Source: Propionivibrio limicola (GTDB lineage Bacteria; Pseudomonadota; Gammaproteobacteria; Burkholderiales; Rhodocyclaceae). Taken from it: a stretch of 64,000 nucleotides of DNA. Positions 8,431 to 18,766 of this stretch are shown in pieces. Each line of letters starts with the position of its first letter. Within the stretch, counting starts at the first letter, position 1. Both the position numbers and the translations under genes were made by a program. The notes under the pieces were generated by a model that saw only the letters and a program-made list of their open reading frames with translations, was not told the DNA's origin and ran no database searches. The stretch lies in NCBI RefSeq assembly GCF_009469695.1, contig NZ_SSSR01000019.1:1-64000 (forward strand), written 5' to 3'.

Positions 8431-9519
8431 ATGGAAAGACGTTCCTTTTTGAAGTCGGCCGGTGTCGGATTGGCTGCGGGTGCGGCCGCCATGCCGGCGA
8501 TCGCGCAGAATTCCAGTTTGCCGGTGATCAAGTGGCGGATGGCCTCGAGTTTCCCGAAAAGCCTCGATACGCTTTTCGGCACGGGTGAGTTCCTGATCAA
8601 GCGCCTCTCCGAAATTACCGGCGGCAAGTTCCAGATCCAGCATTTCGCCGCCGGCGAGATCGTGCCGGGGCCGGGCGTGCATGACGCCGTGCGCGACAAC
8701 ACCGTCGAGCTGGGTCACACCTGCGGCTACTACTATTACGGCAAGGACCCGACATACTGCATCGACACGGCGATTCCGTTCGGCATGAACAACCGGCAGA
8801 CCGATGCCTGGTACCGCGAGGGCAACGGTTCCAAACTGATGAACGAATTTTTCGCCAAGTCGAACATCATCGCCTTCCCGTGCGGCAATACCGGCGTCCA
8901 GATGGGCGGTTGGTTCCGCAAGGAAATCAAGTCGGCGGCCGACCTTAAAGGACTGAAGATGCGCATCGCCGGGCTGGCCGGTGCGGTGCTCTCCAAAGTG
9001 GGTGTTGTGCCGCAGCAGATCGCCGGGCCGGATATCTATCCATCGCTGGAAAAGGGAACGATCGACGCCGCCGAGTGGGTCGGCCCGTACGACGACCACA
9101 AGTTGGGCTTCAACAAGGTGGCCAAGTACTACTACTACCCGGGCTGGTGGGAAGGCGGTCCGCAAGTCTCGGTGTATGTGAATACGAAGAAATGGGCTTC
9201 GTTGCCCAAGGAGTATCAGGCGGCCTTCCGCGCCGCCTGCGCCGATGCGCACACCGAGATGCGCACGAAGTACGACGCCAAGAATCCGGAAGCGCTCAAG
9301 AAACTGGTCGCCGCTGGTGCCCAGCTGCGCCCTTTTCCGAAGGATGTGATGGAGGTCTGCTACAAGGCGGCGATGGAGCTCTATGCCGAGATTTCGGCCA
9401 AGAATCCGAACTTCAAGCGTGTTTATGACGACTACAAGAAGTTCATGGACGATCAGAATGCCTGGTTCCGCGTCGCCGAAGGCTCGTACGCCAATTTCAT
9501 GTTCAGTCGTCGGAAATAA
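8431..9519 (+). CDS. dctP: TRAP transporter substrate-binding protein, TAT-exported
   Basis: Periplasmic solute receptor of a tripartite TRAP transporter. 362 residues. The N-terminus 'MERRSFLKSAGVGLAAGAAA' followed by 'MPAIAQ' is a twin-arginine-type signal (RRSFLK) with a signal peptidase site after AQ. 'DLKGLKMRIAG' and 'AAEWVGPYDDHKLGF' are family motifs; the latter resembles the TakP/lactate-type receptors that bind small 2-oxo or hydroxy acids, so a monocarboxylate ligand is inferred. The ATG at 8431 has GGAGAAGAG upstream. Its membrane partners dctQ and dctM are on the opposite strand and face it, an unusual arrangement. Confidence 0.92.
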   Translation: MERRSFLKSAGVGLAAGAAAMPAIAQNSSLPVIKWRMASSFPKSLDTLFGTGEFLIKRLSEITGGKFQIQHFAAGEIVPGPGVHDAVRDNTVELGHTCGYYYYGKDPTYCIDTAIPFGMNNRQTDAWYREGNGSKLMNEFFAKSNIIAFPCGNTGVQMGGWFRKEIKSAADLKGLKMRIAGLAGAVLSKVGVVPQQIAGPDIYPSLEKGTIDAAEWVGPYDDHKLGFNKVAKYYYYPGWWEGGPQVSVYVNTKKWASLPKEYQAAFRAACADAHTEMRTKYDAKNPEALKKLVAAGAQLRPFPKDVMEVCYKAAMELYAEISAKNPNFKRVYDDYKKFMDDQNAWFRVAEGSYANFMFSRRK

Positions 9520-9530
9520 AGCCGATCATC

Positions 9531-9566
9531 CACAAAAAAACGCCGGCAAGTCCGGCGTTTTTTGTG
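9531..9566. terminator. bidirectional rho-independent terminator between dctP and dctM
   Basis: A7 tract, CGCCGG (9541-9546), loop, CCGGCG (9552-9557), then T6; CAC/GTG flank the whole. The A and T tracts make it functional on both strands, serving convergent dctP and dctM. Confidence 0.88.
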
Positions 9567-9577
9567 GGTCTAACCCG

Positions 9578-11017
9578 CTACGGTGTCTGCGCTGCCGCTC
9601 CTTCGGCCGGGAGCGAGAAATCCGGCGGAGCGTATTCGTAGCCTTCCACCTCGATCTCGATCTTCTCAAGATCGACCTGCTCCTGCTTCTCCAGATTGAA
9701 TGTCACCATTTGCGGCAGGGCGATGACCAGGCAAACCATCAGGATCTGGATGCCCACGAACGGAATCGCGCCCCAGTAGATATCCGACGTTTTGACCGAA
9801 ACCGGCGCTACGGAACGCAGGAAGAACAGGGCAAAACCGAACGGCGGGTGCAGGAAGGAGGTCTGCATGTTGATGCCGAGCAGAACGCCGAACCAGATCA
9901 GGTCGATGCCGAGTTTTTCGGCTACCGGGCCGAGCAGCGGCACGACGATGAAGGCCAGTTCGAAGTAGTCGAGGAAGAAGGCGAGCACGAAGATCATGAT
10001 GTTGACCACGATCAGGAAGCCGATCTGCCCGCCCGGCAGGTCGCCGAGCAGGTGTTCGACCCAGTGGTGGCCTTCGGCGCCGTAGAAGGTCAGCGAGAAG
10101 ACGCGGGCACCGATCAGGATGAAGATGACGAAGGTGGTCAGCTTGGCGGTGCTCTCCATCGCCTGCTTGAGCAACTGGCGGTCGAGTCGCTTGCGCAGGA
10201 CGGCCATGATGAGTGCGCCTGCGGCCCCCATCGCCCCGCCTTCGGTCGGCGTGGCAATGCCGAGGAAGATCGTGCCGAGGACGAGGAAAATCAGCATGAG
10301 CGGCGGCAGCAGCGTCGTCAGTACGCGCAACATCAACTTGCTGCCGTAGGCCGTGCGGGCGGTGGCTGGCAGTGCCGGAACCCATTGTGGTTTGAAGAAG
10401 GCGATGCCTGCCACGTAAAGAACGTAAAGGCTGGTCAGAACGAGGCTGGGAATGAGTGCGCCGGCGTACATGTCATTCACCGGCTTGCCGAGCTGGTCGG
10501 CCATGATGATCAGCACCAGTGACGGCGGAATGATCTGGGCGAGCGTGCCGGAGGCAGCGATGACACCGGTCGCGAGCCGCTTGTCGTAGCCGTAGCGGAG
10601 CATGATCGGCAGGGAAATGAGTCCCATCGAGATGACCGATGCGGCGACAACGCCGGTAGTGGCCGCGAGCAGCGCACCGACGAAGATGACGGCGTAGGCC
10701 AGGCCGCCGCGCACCGGGCCGAAGAGCTGGCCGATCGTGTCGAGCAAGTCCTCGGCCATGCCGGAACGTTCGAGAATCAGCCCCATGAACGTGAAGAACG
10801 GGACGGCGAGCAGGTTCTCGCTGGCCATGACGCCGTAGATGCGGTCGGGCAACGCCTGGAAGAGTTGCGGGCCGAAAAGCCCGAGTTCGATGCCGATCAA
10901 GCCGAAGACGATGCCGTTGGCAGCCAGGGCAAAGGCGACCGGAAAGCCGGTCAGGAGAAAGACGACCATCGAGGCGAACATGATGGGCGCCATGTTGGCG
11001 ATGAGAAACTCGGTCAT
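9578..11017 (-). CDS. dctM: TRAP transporter large permease subunit
   Basis: 479 residues and strongly hydrophobic with about twelve membrane segments: the DctM channel subunit that couples sodium or proton entry to solute uptake. Family motifs include 'GFPVAFALAANGIVFGLIG' near the start and 'GVLLGINMQTSFLHPPFGFA' near residue 400. The hydrophilic C-terminal tail of about 45 residues (rich in E, P, A) is longer than in many homologues. Its ATG overlaps the dctQ stop by four bases (ATGA), so the two are translationally coupled. With dctP across the terminator it probably forms one monocarboxylate transporter. Confidence 0.93.
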   Translation of the reverse strand: MTEFLIANMAPIMFASMVVFLLTGFPVAFALAANGIVFGLIGIELGLFGPQLFQALPDRIYGVMASENLLAVPFFTFMGLILERSGMAEDLLDTIGQLFGPVRGGLAYAVIFVGALLAATTGVVAASVISMGLISLPIMLRYGYDKRLATGVIAASGTLAQIIPPSLVLIIMADQLGKPVNDMYAGALIPSLVLTSLYVLYVAGIAFFKPQWVPALPATARTAYGSKLMLRVLTTLLPPLMLIFLVLGTIFLGIATPTEGGAMGAAGALIMAVLRKRLDRQLLKQAMESTAKLTTFVIFILIGARVFSLTFYGAEGHHWVEHLLGDLPGGQIGFLIVVNIMIFVLAFFLDYFELAFIVVPLLGPVAEKLGIDLIWFGVLLGINMQTSFLHPPFGFALFFLRSVAPVSVKTSDIYWGAIPFVGIQILMVCLVIALPQMVTFNLEKQEQVDLEKIEIEVEGYEYAPPDFSLPAEGAAAQTP

Positions 11018-11604
11018 TCCGCTTCTCCCCGGTTGGTTTTGATGGCGAGGGCCAGTTCTTCCTCAGCGGTGGGGTTTTTGCCCTTGTCGGTCGGGTCTGC
11101 GCACAGGCCTTTGAGGAAGCCGACGCGCTTGATCAATTCGGAGAGCGCCTGCAAGGAAAGCAGCAGGAAGCCGGCCGGAATCATCAGCCGGGCCGGCCAG
11201 ACGATCAGGCCGCCGGCGCTGTTCGACATTTCGCCGCTTTCAAAGGCGTGAAGGAAAACGGGCCACGAGAAATAGATGATGGCGACCGCCATCGGCATCA
11301 GGAAGAAAATGATGCCCAGAATGTCGATCCACGCCTGGCCGCGCCTGGAAAATTTGCTGGCAATCAGGTCGATGCGCACATGCTCGTTGCGCAGCAGCGT
11401 GTAGCCCGAACAGGCAAAGAAAATGGCGCCGAACAGATACCACTGAATTTCCAGGAGGGCGTTCGAGCTGTAGCTGATCGTGTAGCGCATGACAGCGTTA
11501 CCGGCGCTGATCAGGACGACAAGAAGAACGATCCAGGTGGCGGCCTTGCCGACGCTTTCCGTCATGGCGTCGACGCGGCGCGAGAAGTTGAGAAGCGCGT
11601 TCAC
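11014..11604 (-). CDS. dctQ: TRAP transporter small permease subunit
   Basis: 196 residues, four predicted membrane segments, the small DctQ subunit that packs against DctM. 'EIQWYLFGAIFFACSGYTLL' and 'NEHVRIDLIASKFS' are diagnostic of the family. The start is taken as GTG at 11604, which has AAGGA seven bases upstream; an ATG at 11712 would add 36 Arg/Cys-rich residues without family support and would lie at the promoter. First gene of the dctQM operon. Confidence 0.9.
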   Translation of the reverse strand: MNALLNFSRRVDAMTESVGKAATWIVLLVVLISAGNAVMRYTISYSSNALLEIQWYLFGAIFFACSGYTLLRNEHVRIDLIASKFSRRGQAWIDILGIIFFLMPMAVAIIYFSWPVFLHAFESGEMSNSAGGLIVWPARLMIPAGFLLLSLQALSELIKRVGFLKGLCADPTDKGKNPTAEEELALAIKTNRGEAE

Positions 11605-11700
11605 GTCTGTTTCCTTTGTGGGCGAGGTTGTCCGGAGCGGGCAACCCGCGCAAGGGGCGAATCGCGAAGTGGCGATTCGGTTACATGGGAAAAGGGCGCG

Positions 11701-11709
11701 ATTATCGCA
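11701..11709 (-). promoter_or_regulatory. extended -10 promoter for dctQM
   Basis: On the minus strand TGCGATAAT, one mismatch from the extended -10 pattern, lies about 95 bases before the dctQ GTG. No convincing -35 is visible. Confidence 0.35.
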
Positions 11710-11805
11710 CACAATACGGAAAAGCGATTCCGGGTGGCTTTGTAGTGTTTGTTTTGTCCATTGATTTTTAATGCTTTTTGCCGGCTGTGGAACGCCTTTT
11801 TCGCA

Positions 11806-11814
11806 TGATACAAT
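11806..11814 (+). promoter_or_regulatory. extended -10 promoter for glyA
   Basis: TGATACAAT (TGn plus TACAAT) lies 32 bases before the glyA start, in a 242-base gap shared with divergent dctQ. A start of transcription near 11821 would leave a short leader. Confidence 0.42.
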
Positions 11815-11846
11815 TCGCCACTTTTCAACGGCTTGTGAGGCACACG

Positions 11847-13097
11847 ATGTTTTCCGCGAAAGATACCCTGGCGAAAGTTGATCCAGAACTCTGGAAGGCG
11901 ATTGAGGATGAAAATCGTCGTCAGGAAGAGCATATCGAACTGATCGCTTCTGAAAACTATGTCAGCAAGGCAGTCATGGAAGCGCAGGGCTCGCAGCTGA
12001 CCAACAAATACGCCGAGGGTTATCCCGGCAAGCGTTACTACGGCGGCTGCGAGTATGTGGACGTGGCCGAGCAGATTGCCATCGATCGCCTGAAGAAGCT
12101 GTTCGGTGCCGATGCCGCCAACGTCCAGCCGAATTCCGGTTCGCAGGCCAACCAGGCCGTGCTGATGGCCTTCGCCAAGCCGGGCGACACGATCATGGGC
12201 ATGAGCCTCGCCGAAGGCGGTCACCTGACGCACGGCATGCCGCTCAACATGTCCGGTAAATGGTTCAATGTCGTCGCCTACGGCCTCGATGCCAACGAAG
12301 CCATCGATTACGACAAGATGGAAGCGCTGGCGCGCGAGCACAAGCCGAAAATCATCGTCGCCGGTGCTTCGGCCTACTCGCTGCGCATCGACTTCGAGCG
12401 CTTCGCCAAGATCGCCAAGGAAGTCGGCGCGATTTTCTGGGTCGATATGGCGCACTATGCCGGCCTGATCGCCGCCGGTTGCTACCCGAACCCGGTGCCG
12501 TTCGCCGACGTCGTTACCTCGACGACGCACAAGACGTTGCGCGGCCCGCGCGGCGGCGTCATCCTGATGAAGGCCGAGCACGAAAAAGCCATCAATTCGG
12601 CGATCTTCCCCGGTCTGCAAGGTGGCCCGCTGATGCATGTCATCGCGGCCAAGGCCGTGGCCTTCAAGGAAGCCGCGACGCCGGAGTTCCGCAATTATCA
12701 GGAACAGGTTGTCGCCAACGCCCGTGTGCTGTCGCGCGTGCTGGCTGAAGAACGTGGCCTGCGCATCGTCTCCGGTCGCACCGAGTCGCACGTCTTCCTG
12801 ATCGACCTGCGCGCCAAGAACATCACCGGCAAGGAAGCCGAAGCGGCGCTCGGCAAGGCGCACATCACGGTCAACAAGAACGGCATCCCGAACGATCCGC
12901 AGAAGCCGATGGTCACGTCCGGCATCCGTATCGGCACGCCGGCCATGACGACGCGTGGTTTCACCGAAATCGAGGCCGAGCAGGTCGCGCATCTGGTGGC
13001 CGACGTGCTCGATGCTCCGAACGACGAGGCCGTGCTGGCCCGCGTGCGCAGTGACGTTTCCGCGCTGTGCAAGAAGTTCCCGGTCTACGGCAACTGA
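11847..13097 (+). CDS. glyA: serine hydroxymethyltransferase
   Basis: PLP enzyme that interconverts serine and glycine with transfer of one carbon to tetrahydrofolate; main source of C1 units, linking to thyA and folA. 416 residues, as in E. coli (417). '[20 protein letters not shown]' at the N-terminus and '[16 protein letters not shown]' carrying the PLP lysine are unmistakable. The start MFSAKDTL at 11847 matches the family; a longer reading to 11778 would include the promoter. Followed by nrdR after 17 bases and ribD, a gene order frequent in Proteobacteria. Confidence 0.97.
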   Translation: MFSAKDTLAKVDPELWKAIEDENRRQEEHIELIASENYVSKAVMEAQGSQLTNKYAEGYPGKRYYGGCEYVDVAEQIAIDRLKKLFGADAANVQPNSGSQANQAVLMAFAKPGDTIMGMSLAEGGHLTHGMPLNMSGKWFNVVAYGLDANEAIDYDKMEALAREHKPKIIVAGASAYSLRIDFERFAKIAKEVGAIFWVDMAHYAGLIAAGCYPNPVPFADVVTSTTHKTLRGPRGGVILMKAEHEKAINSAIFPGLQGGPLMHVIAAKAVAFKEAATPEFRNYQEQVVANARVLSRVLAEERGLRIVSGRTESHVFLIDLRAKNITGKEAEAALGKAHITVNKNGIPNDPQKPMVTSGIRIGTPAMTTRGFTEIEAEQVAHLVADVLDAPNDEAVLARVRSDVSALCKKFPVYGN

Positions 13098-13114
13098 AGC
13101 AGAGCCGATAAGCG

Positions 13115-13588
13115 ATGAAGTGTCCTTTCTGCGGCGCGTCTGAAACGACTGTTGCAGATACCCGAGTCAACGAAGACGGCGACATCGTGCGTCGCCGTCG
13201 CCGTTGCCTTGCTTGTGACAAGCGGTTTTCGACTTACGAACGGGCCGAAATCCGCTTGCCGCAAGTCGTCAAGAAAAACGGTTCGCGGGCCGATTTCAGC
13301 CGCGAAAAGCTTTCCGCCAGCCTCTGGCTGGCCTTGCGCAAGCGGCCGGTGACGGTCGAGGCCGTCGATGCGGCAATCGCCCGGATCGAGGAAAAACTGC
13401 TGGCGCAGGGCGAACGGGAAATCCCCTCCGAGAAAATCGGCGAAATGGTCATGCGCGAACTGAAAAAGATCGACAAGGTCGCCTACGTCCGTTTTGCTTC
13501 CGTCTATAGAAACTTCGAGGATGTCGACGAGTTTTCCGATCTCGTGCGCGAAGTGACGCGCCCGGTTGCGGAGCGCGGCCGCTCCTGA
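13115..13588 (+). CDS. nrdR: transcriptional repressor NrdR
   Basis: 157 residues. ATP/dATP-sensing repressor of ribonucleotide reductase genes. The N-terminal zinc ribbon has Cys3, Cys6, Cys31 and Cys34 ('MKCPFCG' and '[11 protein letters not shown]'); an ATP-cone domain follows ('[20 protein letters not shown]'). No nrd gene or paired NrdR box was found in this window. Sits between glyA and ribD and is probably co-transcribed with both; spacing to ribD is only five bases. Confidence 0.97.
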   Translation: MKCPFCGASETTVADTRVNEDGDIVRRRRRCLACDKRFSTYERAEIRLPQVVKKNGSRADFSREKLSASLWLALRKRPVTVEAVDAAIARIEEKLLAQGEREIPSEKIGEMVMRELKKIDKVAYVRFASVYRNFEDVDEFSDLVREVTRPVAERGRS

Positions 13589-13593
13589 TTCCC

Positions 13594-14684
<1,091 letters not shown>

Positions 14685-14694
<10 letters not shown>

Positions 14695-15443
14695 ACAGTT
14701 TCTCCGCACACCGTGCACGCCGGGTCCCGGCTGTAGGCCACGCTGCGCCATTGCATTGTCAGCGCGTCAAGCAAGAGCAGGCGGCCGATGCAGGGCTGGC
14801 CGGTGCCGGCAATCAGTTTCAGGGCTTCCGCTGCCTGGGTGGCGCCGATGATCCCGGTCAGTGGTGCGAAAACACCGGTGACGGAACAGCGCATTTCCTC
14901 GACATCTTCGCCCTCCGGAAAGAGGCAGTGATAGCAGGGGGCGTTTTCACGACGTGGGTCGAAGACGGTCAGCTGGCCGCTGAAACGGACGGCCGAACCC
15001 GAGACAAGCGGGGTGCGATGCTTGACGCAGGCGCGATTGACGGCATGGCGGGTGGCGAAGTTGTCGCAGCAGTCGAGCACGACATCGGCGGCGGCAATGC
15101 GCCGTTCGAGTTCTTCGCCTTCAAGGCGTTCGACGACTGTGTCGACGACGACTTCGGGATTTACTTCAGCGAGAGCGATTTTCCCCGATACGGCTTTTGA
15201 CAGGCCGATGCGTTCATGGGTGTGCAGAATTTGGCGCTGCAGGTTCGTCAGGTCAACCGTGTCGCCATCGGCCAGGGTGATGTGTCCGACGCCGGCCGAG
15301 GCCAGATAAAGCGCTGCTGGCGAGCCCAGCCCGCCGGCGCCGATCACCAAAACACGGGAATCGATAATGCGGGTCTGGCCTTCGATGCCGAGTTCGTTCA
15401 GAAGAATGTGGCGGCTGTAGCGGAGTAGTTGGTCGTCGTTCAT
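14685..15443 (-). CDS. HesA/MoeB/ThiF family adenylyltransferase
   Basis: 252 residues. E1-like enzyme that adenylates the C-terminus of a ubiquitin-like sulfur carrier (MoaD or ThiS). The nucleotide loop is 'VLVIGAGGLGSPAALYLASA'; the family start 'LLRYSRHILL' supports ATG at 15443 rather than the longer reading to 15479. Two CxxC pairs, 'CYHC' and 'CTVC', are the expected zinc site, and 'MRCSVTGVFAPL' holds the conserved cysteine. Whether it serves molybdopterin (MoeB) or thiamine (ThiF) cannot be told because no moa or thi gene is near. Last gene of the envC-ctpA operon, an arrangement common in Betaproteobacteria. Confidence 0.92.
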
Positions 15444-15494
15444 GTGAAAAACTCGGGCGCGCGGCGTTTCGGTGTACATTTCGCGCGACTGGCG

Positions 15495-15926
15495 TCATTT
15501 GTATTCTCGCCACTCGGGTGGTGTGTCGTCGTGATCGCCGTGCGGGTGCCGTTCCCAGGCTTGCGTATAGGCTTCGTGTTGCGATTTTTTGAGCGGATGG
15601 TTCGGCGCGTCAAGGTTGTGCAGCTGGGTTTCCTCGACGTAATGAATCAAGGCGCGAACGATTTTGTTGAGCAATGAACACTCGAGGCGGAACCCGTTGT
15701 CCATAAGCGCTATTTCCAGGGCTTCGAGCGAGTAATCGTGCAGGTCGTAAGTGACGCCGATTGCCCGATCTTCGGGGTGGGCGCGGACCTCCAGACGCTC
15801 CAGGCCGCTGAGAAAATCGGCGGCCTCTTGCGTCTGCCCGGGCGGGAATTCGCTGAACAGGATTGTCCGTTCCTTGCGGATCGGTGCTGGTCTGGGCGGC
15901 GTGGCCAGTCGTTTCATCGTCGTCAT
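15495..15926 (-). CDS. conserved hypothetical protein, possible ferredoxin-like fold
   Basis: 143 residues, no signal peptide or membrane segment. The middle (about residues 45-85, 'EVRAHPEDRAIGVTYDLHDY' then 'LEALEIALMDNGFRL') has the beta-helix-beta rhythm of heavy-metal-associated (HMA) domains but lacks their CxxC, so metal binding is doubtful. The C-terminus is His/Asp/Glu rich. Start may be ATG at 15926 or 15917; neither has a strong binding site. Position between ctpA and the moeB-like gene suggests co-transcription. Function unknown. Confidence 0.75.
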   Translation of the reverse strand: MTTMKRLATPPRPAPIRKERTILFSEFPPGQTQEAADFLSGLERLEVRAHPEDRAIGVTYDLHDYSLEALEIALMDNGFRLECSLLNKIVRALIHYVEETQLHNLDAPNHPLKKSQHEAYTQAWERHPHGDHDDTPPEWREYK

Positions 15927-15970
15927 CCGGACAGGGCGGTGGCGAAACCGCGTTCTTCCCGCGTTTTCAG

Positions 15971-17371
15971 TCAGGGTCTGATGATCTGCAGGCCCTTGAG
16001 CAGGTTGAGCGCCTGATTGAGCTGATAGTCCTTTTTCGAGGCCAGTTCGCGGCTACTTTCGATCGGGTCTTCCGCGTCGTCCTCGGGTGGCTGGCCCTTC
16101 GGCTTGGCCGGCGCCTTGCCCTGTGGCTTGGGTGTGCCGCTGGCGTCCTTGTCGTGAGGTTCTCGCTTGTCCTCAAGATGGTTTTCGAGATCGGCTTCAC
16201 GCAAGCGGACTAATGATGTGCCGTTGGCATTTTCTTCGACGACGATGTCGGGAACGATTCCCTTGGCCTGGATCGAGCGGCCAGACGGTGTGAAATAGCG
16301 CGCCGTAGTGAGCTTGATCGCCGCGTTGCCGGGGAGGGGCAGGACCGTCTGTACCGAGCCCTTGCCAAAGCTGGTGGTGCCCATGATGACGGCGCGCTTG
16401 TGGTCCTGCAGTGCGCCGGCCACGATCTCGGAGGCCGACGCCGAGCCGCCGTTGATCAGCACGACCATCGGTACCTTGCGTGTTTCGGTGGGCAGCGTTT
16501 TGATGAAATCGTCACGGTTGCCGCGCAGATAGTCGGTCGAGTCGGTATAGAACTGGTGCTTCGCATCCGGCGTTCGGCCGTCGGTCGAGGTGACCAGCGT
16601 TCGCGGCGGCAGGAAAGAGGCCGAGACGCCGATCGCCGAGTTCAGCAGACCGCCCGGATCGTTGCGCAGATCCAGGACCAGTCCCTTGAGCTGCCCGGAT
16701 TTGTAGAGGTCTGTCAGGTGCTTGGCGACGGACGGCGCGGTATTTTCCTGGAATGAGGTGATTCGCAGATAGCCGTATCCTGGTTCGACCAGCTTCGATT
16801 TGACGCTTTGGACCTTGATGATTTCGCGCGTGAGCGTGATTTCCAGCGGCTTCGCTTCGCCCTTGCGCAGAATGGATAGCTTGATCTGGGTCTTTGGCTT
16901 GCCGCGCATGCGCTTGACCGCATCGCTCAAGGTCAGGCCCTTGACCAGGGTGTCGTCGAGCTTGAAGATCAGGTCGCCCGGTTTGATGCCGGCGCGGTCG
17001 GCCGGCGTGTCCTCGATCGGTGAAATGACCTTGACCAAGCCGTCTTCCATGCCGACCTCGATGCCCAGACCGCCAAATTCGCCCTGCGTGCCGACCTGCA
17101 AGTCCTTGTAGGCGTCTGCGTCGAGATAGGAAGAGTGGGGGTCGAGATTGGAGAGCATGCCGCTGATCGCGTGCGTGATCAGCTTTTTGTCTTCGATCGG
17201 CTCAACATAGCCTTGTTTGATGGCGCCGAATACCTCGGCAAACGTACGCAACTCTTCAATCGGAAGATTGGCGCGTGTTTCCTTCTCGGCCATGGCCGAG
17301 AACTGCAAGCTGATCAGAATTCCGCCTACCAGCCCGGCGCATACCAGTCCGGCCTGCTTCCACTTACTCAT
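15971..17371 (-). CDS. ctpA: carboxyl-terminal processing protease (S41 family)
   Basis: 466 residues. Periplasmic, membrane-anchored serine protease that trims or degrades envelope proteins. An N-terminal hydrophobic anchor (about residues 8-28) is followed by a PDZ domain ('GEFGGLGIEVGMEDGLVKV') and the S41 catalytic domain with Ser in 'NGGSASASEI' and Lys in 'SFGKGSVQ'. The C-terminal 60 residues are Pro/Lys/Glu-rich and probably disordered. Directly downstream of envC (21 bases), a pairing known in many Proteobacteria; CtpA homologues act on peptidoglycan hydrolase systems, which fits. Confidence 0.94.
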   Translation of the reverse strand: MSKWKQAGLVCAGLVGGILISLQFSAMAEKETRANLPIEELRTFAEVFGAIKQGYVEPIEDKKLITHAISGMLSNLDPHSSYLDADAYKDLQVGTQGEFGGLGIEVGMEDGLVKVISPIEDTPADRAGIKPGDLIFKLDDTLVKGLTLSDAVKRMRGKPKTQIKLSILRKGEAKPLEITLTREIIKVQSVKSKLVEPGYGYLRITSFQENTAPSVAKHLTDLYKSGQLKGLVLDLRNDPGGLLNSAIGVSASFLPPRTLVTSTDGRTPDAKHQFYTDSTDYLRGNRDDFIKTLPTETRKVPMVVLINGGSASASEIVAGALQDHKRAVIMGTTSFGKGSVQTVLPLPGNAAIKLTTARYFTPSGRSIQAKGIVPDIVVEENANGTSLVRLREADLENHLEDKREPHDKDASGTPKPQGKAPAKPKGQPPEDDAEDPIESSRELASKKDYQLNQALNLLKGLQIIRP

Positions 17372-17392
17372 TACGTTTGCTCCAGCACGATG

Positions 17393-18691
17393 TCACTTCA
17401 GGCGGACCCACTGCATGGGGTCAACGGGTTTTCCCTGGTGACGAATTTCAAAGTATAAACCGGATTCCGGATTGCCACCGCTGTTGCCTACGGCGGCTAT
17501 GGTGTCGCCGCCGCGCACTTCATCGCCGACGTGTTTGAACAAGGCGTCATTGTTGCCGTAAATCGACAGGAAACTGTTGCCGTGATCGACAATCAGCAGA
17601 TTGCCGAAGCCGCGCATCCATTCGGAAAATACCACGCGTCCGGCGGCGATGGCTTTGACGTCGCCGCCGGTGCCGGCGCGGATGAACAGGCCGCGCCACG
17701 TACTGCCCTCTTGCCGGGGCGTGCCGAATCGGTTGCTGACAGCGCCGCGGGCCGGTAGCCGCAATTCGCCTTTCAGGCGCGCAAAATTGCCGGCGGGGCC
17801 CGGTTGCGGCACCGTGTCGTTCTGGATGTCGGGGGCTAGCTTGGCTTGTGGCTTTGTTCTTTCTGGCGGAGCGGATTGTGGAGGCTCCTTGCGTGGTGCG
17901 GGTTTGGCGGCGCTTAACTTGGTTAGCCTGTCGATGAGTTGCGAGAGCCGTTTTTCGTCGCGCCGAAGATTGCCGATTTCCTTTCGTTGTTCGGAAAGTT
18001 TGGCCGACAGGCTGCTGAGCAGGTTTTTCCGTTGCTCCCGCTGGGTCACGAGCTTGGCGTGTTGTTCTTTTTGCCGCTTTTCGATCTCGATCAATTCTTC
18101 CGCACGTGTTTTGGTGTTTTCGAGCAGCGCCTTTTTCTGCGCCAGCGACTGGCGAATTTCGTGCAGGAGTTCGCTGCGTGCGCGGCCGATCGTCGATAGA
18201 TAATACAGATTGCGCGTCACCTGGTTTGGGTCGTTGCCGTTGAGCAGCAAGCGCAACGAGTCCGGGTTGCTCTGCAGATACTGGCGGTAGAGGAGCCGTT
18301 CCAGTTGCTGCTGCTGTCCGTGCAGGCGGGTTTCCAGTTCGTGCGACTGGTTTGTCAGGTCACTCAGGTTGTCTTCGACCTTGTTCTTTTGTGTCGTCAG
18401 TTCATGCAGTGTGCGCTGGGTGGTCGATATGTCCTGCTCGATCGTTTTAAGCTGATCGGCGGCGCCCGCCCGTTTGTTCTCCCCGCTGCTGATCTCTTTG
18501 CGCAAGGAATGGATCTGTTCGCGCAACTCGTTGAGGTCGTCTTTCTTCTCGTTGATTTCGGCCCGGCTGGGCGGGGTGGCAGGTGACGCCGGGCTGGAGG
18601 CGAGCAGCGCGCCCAGTAGCATGAGGGCGGCGAGCGATTCTCTGGCAAGCGTCCGGTGGGTAGGGGTCACGGTGTCTGTGGGTGTTTTCAA
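17393..18691 (-). CDS. EnvC-like murein hydrolase activator
   Basis: 432 residues: signal-like segment ('SLAALMLLGALLASSPAS'), a long coiled coil (about residues 45-260) and a C-terminal LytM (M23) domain. The active-site metal ligands are not conserved: 'YFEIRH' stands where active enzymes have LHFE, and the HxxxD motif is missing, as in EnvC, which activates amidases rather than cutting peptidoglycan itself. Periplasmic role in daughter-cell separation is inferred. The start is uncertain: TTG at 18691 gives the full reading, GTG at 18670 is equally possible; neither has a clear binding site. First gene of the operon with ctpA. Confidence 0.88.
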   Translation of the reverse strand: MKTPTDTVTPTHRTLARESLAALMLLGALLASSPASPATPPSRAEINEKKDDLNELREQIHSLRKEISSGENKRAGAADQLKTIEQDISTTQRTLHELTTQKNKVEDNLSDLTNQSHELETRLHGQQQQLERLLYRQYLQSNPDSLRLLLNGNDPNQVTRNLYYLSTIGRARSELLHEIRQSLAQKKALLENTKTRAEELIEIEKRQKEQHAKLVTQREQRKNLLSSLSAKLSEQRKEIGNLRRDEKRLSQLIDRLTKLSAAKPAPRKEPPQSAPPERTKPQAKLAPDIQNDTVPQPGPAGNFARLKGELRLPARGAVSNRFGTPRQEGSTWRGLFIRAGTGGDVKAIAAGRVVFSEWMRGFGNLLIVDHGNSFLSIYGNNDALFKHVGDEVRGGDTIAAVGNSGGNPESGLYFEIRHQGKPVDPMQWVRLK

Positions 18692-18737
18692 GCGACGGGC
18701 CGAGGGGCAGGGGTGCCCCCGGGGAAGGCAATTATTC

Positions 18738-18766
18738 TATAATGATTCGCTCGTCCTTAACGAGCG
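18738..18766 (+). promoter_or_regulatory. perfect TATAAT followed by a leader hairpin
   Basis: TATAAT (18738-18743) is followed at once by CGCTCGT (18748-18754), loop CCTTA, ACGAGCG (18760-18766). If TATAAT drives the rhodanese operon, the hairpin would be at or very near the 5' end of the transcript and could stabilise it. No -35 is visible. The same region must also hold the leftward envC promoter. Confidence 0.35.

Noticed and set aside
11601-12992. 463-codon open frame antisense to glyA
   Set aside because: Shadow frame; it runs across glyA and the divergent promoter region and resembles no protein.
17393-18691. Active M23 endopeptidase
   Set aside because: The metal-ligand motifs are degenerate, so an activator role like EnvC is more likely.
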